NCBI GenBank assembly: GCA_013400155.1
Contig: VXBM01000044.1
Location: 2,195,237 to 2,259,236, forward strand
Length of the DNA stretch: 64,000 bases
Reading direction: 5' to 3'
Origin: Helopsaltes ochotensis
Taxonomy: Eukaryota > Chordata > Aves > Passeriformes > Locustellidae
Shown: one piece after another, positions 41,501 to 53,500 of the stretch
How positions within the stretch are numbered: the stretch's first letter is position 1
Layout of the letters: each line of letters opens with the position of its first letter
The notes under the pieces: model-generated
What the model was told of the DNA's origin: nothing
What the model saw: only the letters and a program-made list of their open reading frames with translations
The model's database searches: none
Made by a program: the position numbers and the translations under genes

Positions 41501-44500
41501 TGGAATAAACCTGAAGGAAATAACAGTGCTTGAAGAATAGATGCTCAAGGGTGAGAGTAATACCTGGACAGGAGATGTTACTAATTGCACTTAAGGTAAA
41601 CTTCTCAGTTAGAGGGTCTATTTTAAGTTGATGAAACTGAAAGTCATAAACTTGAGCCTTTACCCAGAACAAATTATAAACAACCTGAGAGGGCTTCCTG
41701 CTGCAGTTAGTGAGTGTGGTTAATTTTACTTTTCTGGTGGCATTCTTGAAAATACACAATTGCTTGTTTGCCCTGCAAGTGTGTCTTGCACCATCAATAT
41801 TTAACTTCTATTTTATTTTTTTTTCTTTCACTTACATTTTTTTTCTTTCCTTTTTCCTTTTTTTTTTTTTTGGTTTTTTTTTTTTTTTTTTTTTTGGTGG
41901 TCTTGCTTCAGGTTGGTCTTTGGTTATTAATTGACTGAATTTTGGTGAAAGTTATGGTACTAAAAGCCTTTCTGAAGAGGGAGGAAGGTGGTTGCAAACC
42001 TGATCCTGGGACTTCTCCAGGGCTCCCCAGGTCCCCTCCAGGCAGGAGACAGTTTCCTTTGGAGTTATTACACTGCTGAACCCTGGGCTTTGGGATGTTA
42101 GTCGTTGTAGAGGTGCAGCTATAGTACTTCTGGGATCAAAACTCGAGAGTTTCAAGTCTAGATGCAGTGTTTTTTTAAATTCTATACTTGGTTTTGAAGT
42201 AACTGCTTTGAAAAATGGTTATTTTTGTTTCATACAGAGTTTTTAAGTAACTTATCTTCTGCTTTCTTGGTTTCAAGTTTGTAGTCTTAAAAGGACTTCT
42301 CCTTCCTGAGTAATTATGTTGACTAAGATAATACTTAGATGTGTTTTTCTTAGAGCTTATTCTTTTAACCTCCCTATTTAGAGTTATTTTTCTAACCTTT
42401 TCTTTGTATACTTAATGACCAGGGCAACAGAAGAGATTAGCTGCCATGACGAGGAACAGAAAAATCCTCTTTTTAACTAGAGTTGTTCTGTTTTTGTCCT
42501 TCTTCAGTTTAGGTCTCAGTTCTTTTTCTTAAAGAAGCACTTCCATATTAGGCCGCTTTTGAAACAAAGATCTTTTATACAAAAGAAAGATGTTTGATGA
42601 TGCTACATACCTCTTAATTAGTGAATGCACTGACTCTCTGAAACACGATGGCCTCTTTCCAGATATGTACCCTGTAACTTTAGTGTTGTGACCTTGCGGT
42701 GTCAGAGAACCTCTTCGAGGAAGGCATCGTGGTTATTTTCACGGGACCTGGAGCAGTACGGGTAGGACAGAAGAGGGGCTTTTCACTTGGAAGAAGTACT
42801 CGTCGATAGTTCTCTGTCCCTGAGGAGTGACTGTGGCGGTTACTAACTGCAAGCTGCTTTCCCGTTTGTGTGTTGCCGCTCCCTTTTCCAAAAGGGACGC
42901 AGTCGGTGTTCCCGTCGGTGTGCGGGTATGAGCCAGGTGCGCTCTCGGCCCTTCCGTCTCCCGGGGCTCCCGGGCGGCTCTGGCGCGGGGCCCGCCGCGC
43001 CCTCTGCGGGCGGCGGCCGGAACTGCAGGAGCGGCGCTGGGCGCCTCCCGGCCTTGGCTCGGGGGCGTGCCTCCAGCGCCCGGCCCTCTTAGCGCGGGCA
43101 CAGGGGAACACCCTGAAGCTTTTTGCTTACGGTTGGCGCCTTCCTGCTCTTCTTTACTTCTAACAATGGCAGTAGTATTGTTAACAGCAATTCAGATTTT
43201 CCTTGACAGCACCTGTGACTGAACAAACATCCTTCGATATTTTACAGCCTTTGCTGACAACTATCAGTAAAGGTAGCAAGTTTGCACAAACAAAAACGAT
43301 CTGAGTTTTAGCTGAGAAGATGCAAAATTGGCCCAAGCCTGTATATACAACATATTCTGTCCCTCTTCAGCAACTTGATCACCCTACAACACTTGTTTGG
43401 AAAAAAAATGTCCACGCCTGACCTTTGGAGTCTCCAAGGATAGTGCATCGTCAGTCACTAGAAAGCTGAAGAGTGAGCGTTAGCCTTTACCTTAACCCTT
43501 ATGTGAAAAAAAAGAATCTTTACAGAGAGGTACATATAATACATGCTTTTGCTGTGTTTTTAGTATGTTTTTTGCAAGTTTATGAAAGACGTACTGGGGA
43601 TGTCAGTTGACAGTAGATACTTGCAGTCTGGATGGAAAAGGTAAGGTGGGAAAACATCAGTTCTTTCCTGCTGTTCCATCTGTAAGACTGTACTATGATC
43701 TGAAAAGGTTAGGGACATTAGTGGATGAGAAAATTATTTTGCTTTTTTTCTTATTTAGTTCCTGCTCTTCGGTTTAGCCTTTAATGAACATGGACTGGGA
43801 ATGAACAAGACAATCCATCTTTCATTGCATGTTGCATGGCAGTTGTGGAATTTGCCAGCCTCATGGTGGTATTGCCAATATGGGAAGTATTCAGAGTTCC
43901 CACTTTGACAATGGAATATGCAACATATATTTTTACATTTGCATACAGTTACAGCATCAAGTCCTGTGCATATTAAACCTTTTTGTTGTTGCCGATCCAT
44001 GGTTTTTTAGAAGTTATATAATTGCCTTTGCCCCAACAGGCTGCTATTTTCACTTCTCCTGTATTTCATAGGTTTCTCATATATTTGCATGTGTGTGCAT
44101 ATCTATATTTATATCTCAATTTATGCCATACTTATACACATGGGGAAGAAGAGTTAAAAAATGCTTCTGCAGTTTGTATGGGCTAAATGGAGCTATTTTA
44201 GGAATCAAAAAGCTTTACAAAGCTAATGTCTGACAATCAGAAAAGGTTTTGAAGTAATAGATAAATATGAGAGGATTTACATCCAATCAGTATTTTGTTA
44301 CTATGGTTCTGTGGTTTGTTTAAGGAGGGCAACTAGTATTTTGTTCCAAGTCCACCAGTTAGAGTAGAAACTTGAATCCATTCATAGTTTGACATCCCCT
44401 TAAATTCTAGGAAAAAGGTTTTAGTTAGGGAGAATTGGTAAGTGTTAGCTTTTGCTTGCATATTTCTGCTATTATATTCTGTTTCTTTTTATTAAGACTT

Positions 44501-47500
44501 AATATTATTGTTTAACGTTGGCTACTTTTCAGTATCTCCTGCAGTTTATGAATGGTATAATTCCTAGATTTGTTAGAAAGGAAACCTCTGTTAGAAATGG
44601 AGCCTTTGCAGGATGCTCTGCACTTAAATTATTACCTGGACTGAATTTTAAGAATTGAGTTCTTCTGCAGTGCATTACTTGCTTGGCTGTCTTTCTCACC
44701 TCTCTTGAAGTGGTGATGACATTATGATCAGCCATATAAAAAGGTGTTTTTCAACTTAGCTTTCATAACTATCTGTAGCTGTTTGGTTTTTTTGTTTTTT
44801 TTTTGAGCAGCTTTATCCTTCACGAACTGAAGAAAGCAAGCTATCTACTGTGAAAGATTACTTAGGTTTCTGATACTGTTAGTACTAGATACTAGTTTTT
44901 GATACTAATACTAAAGTCTTCACCCAGAGACTGTTCATACAATGCTTTCAGAGACTGATGCTTATGAGAGGTTTCCACTATTAACAGGTCATTTGCCAAC
45001 AAGTATTCCAACTTTTCTAGGCCTTTATGAAATAAGAAAATAGAATGAATTTTACAGTTCCATGGCTTTTCTTGGGTACGTATTTGGAGAACTGTTTGTA
45101 GCTACTTGTGGAATACTGATACAGCACTGCCATCATAAAATTGTATCATAGAGTCATGGAATGCTTTGGGTTGGAAGAGACCTTAAAGATCATGTAGTTC
45201 CAACTTCCGTGTTGTATGCAGGGACATCTTCCACTACATCAGACTGCTCAGAGCCCCATCCAACCCGGCCTTGAATGCTGCCAGGGATAGAGCATTTACA
45301 GCTTCTCTGCACAACCTGTGCCAGTGCCTCGCCACCCACTCTGTATATCATGATTGCATGATCTTCCTCTTTATGATGTTTGCTAAAAGGCTTCCTATTA
45401 ATTAGGGAAAATGAAGCAGCTTTATGTAATGCTCCTGTGCTTGGAGTGTAACCACTGAGGAATGAATAGCAAGCAGAAAATTTGCCCTCTGATGACTTCT
45501 GCTTTTTAATTTGATGAATAGAAGTCAAATTTTTGTTGTCTAATCAAAAGACTTTAATACTACTTAGTAAACAGCTTACTCTCATCCCTCAGGCAGTTGC
45601 ATTTAACTGATGTGGCAGGATTCAGGATTTAGTCATCCAAAACTGACTGGCACACTTTCAAATCTTACATGGTCTTATTTTCAAGGAGAGGAAGTTGTTT
45701 AAATGTTGTCAGAATAAAGAATTTATACAGTGTGACTGTGTGTGTGTTCCCGTAATCACTGTAAATCTGAGGCATAGTAATAATGTTACATTTAGTACAC
45801 TAGCAATTGCATTGTCAGTTTTTGTAGGATTTAATTATTGTGAAAAACAAATCTTGTAAGAGATTTGTTTAACTTACTTTCTGAGTTGTCGATGTAGAAA
45901 ACTCAGATCAGTTCTCTGCTGCTTGCATGGGGAAGAGATAGGAAAGACCTGTTGTCTGTGTAGTTTCTCTTCAGAAATTGTCATTTAGGCATTTAAGATG
46001 ATGTTTTCCCTTTTCTTCAGTTTCTAAGGGAAGATATGCAATACAAGGATGCCTCAAATAAGCATAGTCACCTGCACAGAGAAGACAAACATATCACCAT
46101 TGAGGATCTGTGGAGACGCTGGAAAACGTCTGAAGGTAGGTAAAGAAGTGTACCTGAAAATGCTGGTGGCTATTGACAGTTACAATTGAACAATTTTCCC
46201 ACCAAGTATGGAGTAGTGAATGAAGGACCTCTTGAAGCATCTTCATGAACCTGTTTTGACATTGTTATTTATAGGCACACATAAACCTGATAAGAACTCA
46301 TTTAGTCCAGCCAGAGTTAATTTCCTCTTCATGTGTTTTGTGTATTGTGAGTAAACTAAGATAGCCTACGTGAGGTTCTAATTTATCAAGGTGTCTAGTG
46401 CAAGTACTGAATTCCAGATTAGCATGTTTTTAATTTAATAAACCCTAAGGGTTTCTCTCAAGCTATTTTGAAATATTTTTTTATATTGTATTAAGTGGAA
46501 AAATTGATGCACTTTCACTTCTATTTAAATTTTTGAGCTACAAAGATCTAAAATTCTTAGTCCAAAACTTTTTTGAGAATCTTCTTAAACTTGGAATACA
46601 TTAAAATGTACTGACAACCCGACACCATCAGCCCTCCCTCACTTTGATTTAAATAAGTAAGTTGAGCCAACTATTCCAAGTATCAAAGGACAGTATTTAA
46701 TCAATAGTACAGTATTCATTGCCCAGGATATAGTGATTAAAAAAGAGATCCGAAATGTTAGAATTGTTAGCAGAAAACCACTTATCTTCCTCACCCCCTT
46801 ACCCCACCCCTCATTCCGAAGGTGTTGTGCTCTCCTGGTTCTGGCCAGGACAGGATTAATTTTCAGCAGTAGTCAGGAGTGGGCATGGCTAAGGCCTGGG
46901 TGTTATCCTGTAGCACCTCACACCATTGCTGGGAGCCCGGGAATGGGAGTCTCTCTCTCATCCGGGGAGGAGAGGTTCATTCTGGTTGAGAAACATGGGG
47001 AATGGACCGATCTGGTATTTGTTTATTGTCAGGGGCTTTCCATGTGAATAGTCTATTTTTCTTATACCTTTTGTTATTGTATTGTTGCTATTATTGTTCA
47101 TTTTCTTACCTCATTGGTATTTCCAGTAAATTGTTCCTATCTCAACCTGTGATCTTTGCCCTTTGTGCCTCCAGTTGGAGGGGGAGGGGAAACCACACAC
47201 GTTTGTAGAAGGACTACTAATTTTGAGAATACCATTCCTAAACCATGACATGTTCTAGTGGTGGGCACAGTGAGATCCAAAACTTGGTATGGGTCAAACA
47301 ACTGAAAGTAAGAACAGGAGAGGAATGAATATGGCATTGGTTCATTTTACTAATGCAGGAAGTCACTTAAGTGCACTCTGAGATAATACATGAAGTGTTT
47401 GATATGTAGTAGATATCTGTTTTAACCAGTAACTTTTGGCCTCATCTCTTCAAATATTCTTTAAATACTTATTGGCTGAAGATTCTCTTCCCTGAACAAT

Positions 47501-50500
47501 ATTGCAGTAAATTATCAGAAAAAATTATCTCCATAAAACTGTTGGTCTAAGTAATGAGTAACTGTTCAAAAATTTAGGCTATAGTGATTCTAGAAGTATA
47601 GTTTGCCTGTTGTGTATATCTTTATTCCAGTTTTCTTGAATGTAATGAGTAGGGTGAGTAAGACTCAAAAGACTTGGAAATGAATGTCTCATCTCATGGT
47701 ATCTACTATAGTAGCTTTATTTGTGTATCCTGCTGAGAGAATTAAAATTGCGCCACAGGGAGACCTTTAGAATGAGACTCTCAAGCAAGTGTTAACAGTG
47801 GTCTGCTGACTGTTAGAAAGCATGAAGCCCCTCAAAAAATGAACTACTTTAATTTGATTTTAGGTAACATGGAAAATGTTGCCATTCCTTCCTATATGTT
47901 TTAGGAATTTTTGATTTATTTGTTTCTTATGTACCACTAGTTTATAGCAATTTGACAACATTGAACAAGAGGATGGAAAGTAGTGTAAATGCAAGTATCA
48001 GTAATTTGAGACTTTCAATCTGTTGAGGTATCTGTGTGACAATTACAAACTCTAGTGCTCTTGAGAGTATATACAAAAACATCTTCTTGATCTACTGCTG
48101 CATAGTTTTATGTTGAGTAGAATTTGCCCATTCTTTGCCATAAAGCTTGCTTTATGTGAATGTTTGTCTTAAGTATTTGTCAAATAGCTTAAAGGTGTTC
48201 TTTGTTTGACATATTGGTGGTGCAAGACAGATAAGATTTGAGGGAAGAAAGCAAAAAAAATGCCATTGCTGTTTGGTGTCTCCTTTAAGGATTAAGGAAA
48301 ACAGAGGTTGCATTCAAATAATTGATTAAGAAGGATTTTATACACTGAATGTAACACTGAGGTTTGACTGCATTCAAAGCTCTAAAAATTGCCTAATAAA
48401 AGAGGGGGCTTCACAATATTGCTGTTTAATATTTCTGGCACTGGGCAGGTTTTTGATGTCCCTGTCTGGTGCAGAATCCTTAAGACATAGTCTGGGCTGG
48501 CAAATTAAAGGGAGTTCAAGGCTGTTACAGGTTTTACCTGCATGGAAGGAGTCATATCATAGCTTGAATCAGCATCTAGCGTATTGTTGCTCTGTTGCCA
48601 CTCAGTTTAAATTACTCCTTTGGTACAAAAGAGGACTGTAATTTAATTTGGTTTCGTTAGAATGTGCTTTTTGTGACCTTTGAATTTTTTAAATGTCATA
48701 ATCTAATTCTGTAGAGTGCTCTGTTTAAAGGAGTGACTATGAACTATCACAGCTGTTTAAAATGTAGAAGACGATGCTCTCTGAAAGTCTTCTGACTTCT
48801 ATTACTGTGTGTTACTGTTATTTAAACGTAAATGCTGGTGTATGCTTGTTGTATGGTATTCTTTGACTGTCTCCTCTTCTAAATAAGCAGTATTTATACA
48901 AGTGCTACAGAGTCTTTCAGCTATTCAAAAGTAACAAACTTAGTAACTACGGTTAGGTTAATATCAAAGGAGCATCTGCAGTATTTCTTCTGCAAGGACC
49001 TTGAAGAGGTAGTAGTTTTGAGTGTGGAAAAGGGGCAGGTGAACATTTGGGTTGATGTCTGAATACCAGTCTTTGTACAATAATCTTTGGAAGTTCTCTC
49101 ACTCAGTGGCACCTGCTTTCTCTTTTTGCCCCTGTAATGGGCTGTGGTCGTGTGAATTTGCTGTCTGAAGAGCGTGGCATAGGTATTCAGTCTCAGTAGC
49201 AAGTGGGCTGTAAAATCAGTCCAGGGCTTTCATCTGGGTAGAACAATGTAGTTTAGATGTCTCAGTGAGTAGTGTTGGATGCCGCATGCTTAGTGATTGT
49301 CCCTTGGGACTTGATTTTGTAGCGAAGTAAAAACTGTTGAGGTCAAACCTGGAGTTCTTGAATGCTTTACTATTGTCAGAATAATTTGAATTCTATCAAA
49401 ACCTAGTTGTTACAAACAACCTTTTATTTTTTTTTAAAAAAAAGTAGCTTTTTTTACCGTTATGGCATATTTGAGCTTTAATGTATAGTATCTCCTATAG
49501 ACTGCCCTATAATACAAAGAAACCTTCTTCTTACCTTGTATGTGTACCTCCCCCCCCCTTTAATTCTTTTTTCCCTCTTTGTGGCGAATAGGAGGTGAAA
49601 TAAAGTCTGGCACATTATTTATTAGGGTAAAAAGATACAAAAAAGGCACTATATTTGCACATGTGATCACCTGTTGTATTCTGATGTACTGCTGCACAAG
49701 CCTTCTTGCAGCAACTGGGACTAAATTGCATACCACAAACATGTTGTGGTTGCCTTGCTCTCTAATAATTTGCTGTCTCAGGTTTTAAATATCTGGAAGT
49801 TGGAAATGCATGCAAGCAGGGCTTGGCTGAGGATGAGTTATGTAGTGCTGCATACTACTGATGTTACTGCTGAAGTCCTAAAAACGAAGTTTTGAATCCT
49901 TTTGTGTGATATGATAAATTTAAAACAAAAAACTGGTAAATAGCCTGATGATCTAATTATTGTGAGTTAAAATGAGAAACTTTAACTTAAACAGGGCCAG
50001 TTTAAAGCTACTTTTGCTATCTTCACCTTCAGCTATGTTGGTGGAACAGTTGAAAAGAAGTAGAATAAAGCCCTCAAAACTCAAACTTGTGGTCTGAAGT
50101 AAAACAGCTGATGGAGGTCTAGAGACTGAGTGCTGCTCTGGGATGTGAACACTGTGCCCAAAGAATGTTGCTGACATCCTTTTTCTGAAGGTATCTCTCT
50201 GTGAAGAGAGGTGTGAGAGAGAAGGATGTTGTAATTACTGCATAATGCCTTGTGCATTTAACTTACACTAATTGTGACTTGCTACTCTGCTGTCTGAAGT
50301 ACTGCTTTCTTTTTTGGTGATTAAACCAAGGAAAAATTACAACCTCAGCTAATTAGTGGAAGTTGGCACGTTCTAATTGGCAGTGCTGATCAAGACGAAT
50401 TTCAGCTGGCTTGCTTGCCCTTCAGTACACCTGGTATATCACACTTGCCTGGTGTCATGTTTCAGTTGACTGTAAGTGCTTGTGGAGAAAGGCCAGTTTG

Positions 50501-53500
50501 CTTTTCAGTACTTCATGCTGTTGTAGAACAAACATGTATGTCATGAAGTTTTATTGGAGACAAGTCAAGTAATACTCCTTACCAACACATGGCATATGGA
50601 AGATATAAACAAAAATCAGTCTGAATGTTTTCACTGATTGATAGAATAGGAAAGGAAGAACAATGTAGTTTAGAGTCTGAGTCCACCTGGAAAACCTGGG
50701 GACACTGGCACTGAACTTCTGTCCATGAAGAATTAGCTTACATAATAAATCTAAATTTCTTGCAAAATATGTATGTGAGAAGAGATTCAGATCTCGACAT
50801 CCCAGAATAAGAGATGACAGTATATAGTCATAGCTTAAATGTTAGAGTGGTCAGTTAAAAGGAACACAACATAAATAAGTAATATTATTTTTTAATAAAT
50901 GAGTAACAGTATAAGAGTACAGAAAGCACAGGTTTCAGTTCTAGTTTAGGATAGACTGTGGTTGCTTCTTTCTGCAGTTTCTGTACTAATGAAGGTATCT
51001 GATACCATGATAGATAATGAATAATACAGTGCATTTTCCAGAATATAGCTGATTTGTTTGGGAAAATTTCCCTGATAGTCTATAAAGAAAACATCACACC
51101 AGTTTAAGCAGTGCAACAGATGTGATTTGTTCTATGGTAAACCACTTAAATGTGTACCTCATTTCTTTCAGAATAATATGTTTAATATTACTACTGGATT
51201 GTAGAAACCTATAAATTTATGTAAAATTTGGCAGTGTCTACAACAATCTTTCATCAGTAGACGTAAAAAGTCTCAGTGGTATTTTTAACCCTTTCCCCCA
51301 ACTTTTAAACCCAGTGAATTTTGTGTCTTCTGAAGTTGAGTGTTCTGTACTGTCAGTGATAGTCTGTAGTGTGTAGGGGCTACTTCAGGTGGTTTTCTTC
51401 CTCATGTCACAACAAAACAATGCTTTTGCTTTGGATCAGTCTATGAACATATTTCTAGAATGCAGTTAAGGTGATATTTTTCTGGGTGATTTTACCACTC
51501 TTTTGAGACTTGTAATGAACAGTCAAATGACTTTGAATGATTTATTAATCTGATTGCTTGCTATTCGCAAAACAGTTAAGAATCTTTGCAATGGGAAAAC
51601 TGCCTGTTTCTAAATGGAGCCCAGGGATTTTGCATAAAATCTTAGAGTAATATGACAAAACTGAGTCTGTTTCCAATCAATACCTGACTGGAGGTCATAA
51701 GGAGAGAAAGAGAAATGGGACAGCATACCGGGAAGGTTGTGTAGCTATTCATATGGATAGATAACAAGAGGTTTGTACTGTGAGTTTGTTTCTTGAAGCT
51801 GTGAGTCTGTGAAATATGTTCTTTCTCCGCCTGTTTGGAATGATAATAATCTAAAATGTTTAAACTTATTTTGCAGCTGTGCTAGTATAGACAAGAGACC
51901 TAGAAGTCCATATTTCAGTTACAGTGTGAACTGAAATATGAATTTGCACTCATAAAAATTTCCATTGCCTGCAGCTTTACCTGTCAAGCTTTCAGCGGTG
52001 CTTTCTAAAGGATTATTGTCAAGTCACCACTGAGAACGTGTCCTAGTGATAATCTCTGCCCAGCACTGTCACATGCAAGTAGTTCTAGATAGAGAAATGT
52101 TCAAAAAAACCCCCAGTTTTTCATGTCTGTTTGGAAGGAGGCTGTCCCTGTTTCTTTCATATGCAGACTTTTGCAGACTCATAAATGGAGCAAACAATTT
52201 CCCTTCAATTTTGTCAGTGTGAAGGTGTAAACTGTAGCAGCTGGTCTGTAAGGGATGGAAATACGGGGTTTTTTGTAATATCTGTGGGTAGTATTTTCTT
52301 AGTGTATCTGTAGCTATGAATGTTTATGTAGAGTGTTGCTGTTATTAAGCAAAATTGTTAATTATTCTCTACATATTTTAAGTCATTTTTCTTAGACTAT
52401 TTTTGTGTGTGATTCCACTTTTCTTGGGCATGTTTGAGAGAGATTTAATAGTTTTCCTGTTAAATTTCTTCTGTCTTTTGGTGTTTTCTTTCAGTCTCCT
52501 CTCTCTTTCTCTGGTCAGCTGCCATTTTGGGGTTAGTAGGCATAAGCTTCTAAGAAAATTCTTATCAAAAAAGTTCTTAAGGCATCATCCTGGGAAAGAT
52601 CTTGGTATGTTGCCTCAAATGGTTACAGCACCAGCTGATGTGTGTTTAGTTCTGCAGGGCTAGCAAGGACAAAGGAGTTGAGGCTGGAATTGGTTGAAGT
52701 AGATGAAAGTCACAAGATGCTGTCCTGGTTTAAACTCAAGCAAAAGACTAAATTGTTCTATGAAAGTATTAATAAAGAAGTACTTCTATTGGTTTCATGC
52801 TTGTTTGTTTATAGTTTGCCTAAGCTTTTACAGGGGAGCATGTAATGAAGATGGCAAAATGCCAGAAACACCTTGGTAATGCTAATTTTTCTGGAATTAC
52901 ATTTGACTAAACTCTTTCAGTTATTGTAATCTGCTTTTTTCTGCTGCTTGTCTTCTAAGCTGTTGATTTTTAGTAAAAACCTAAGGTAATTGAATTTTTC
53001 TTTCAGTTCATAACTGGACTCAAGAGGACACTCTTCAGTGGCTCTCAGATTTTGTTGAATTGCCCCAATATGAAAAGAATTTTAGAGACAGCAATGTCAA
53101 TGGAACAACGCTTCCCAGGTGAATATATCTTCTAGAGTAGTTTCAAATCATTCCCCATAAGTTGCTGCATTCCTATATGGTAGGAACAACTGTGTGAACC
53201 TAAAGTCTAACAAGATACAGTCAAATGCAAGAAAAGAGAAGTGTCCTTGAAGTTTTGAAGAGGTGGCTGCATTTTTTTTTTCTGCCAGAATATTTCAAAG
53301 TACATCTTTCGTAAAAGTTTTATTTCTTTCTGTGGAAGCTCTTACCAAAGGTCACATAATTCTGTGTGGTAGAAAACTTTGTTTTGAACATCTTCCAATC
53401 TATTGTATGGGTATATACAACAAAGTAACTGTAGAATTCCTTTCCTGGAGCATAAATACCACACCTGAGTATTCCATGTGTTGGTGTCACAAGTTTGTAA

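Larger units (their letters stand above)
35535..46020 (+). other. STIM2: STIM2 intron 2
   Basis: The intron runs from a GTAAGA donor to a long pyrimidine tract and CAG acceptor at 46018-46020. It contains the 1.3 kb CR1 at 36478-37775, a hairpin at 39756-39783, a T/C-rich tract at 41805-41895, the CpG island at 42690-43110 and a short CR1 at 45146-45342. The rest is AT-rich sequence in which I recognise nothing. The ORFs at 36.8-37.6 kb are CR1-derived. Confidence 0.93.
46136..53006 (+). other. STIM2: STIM2 intron 3
   Basis: This intron of 6.9 kb lies between a GTAGG donor and a TTTCAG acceptor. It contains the solo LTR at about 46823-47250 and an inverted repeat at 51909-51940. A poly-C run sits near 49551-49558. 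I recognise nothing else in the remaining AT-rich sequence. Confidence 0.92.

Noticed and set aside
41391..41759. 122-codon minus-strand frame in intron 2
   Set aside because: It has no family resemblance, lies in AT-rich intron sequence and shows no supporting signals.
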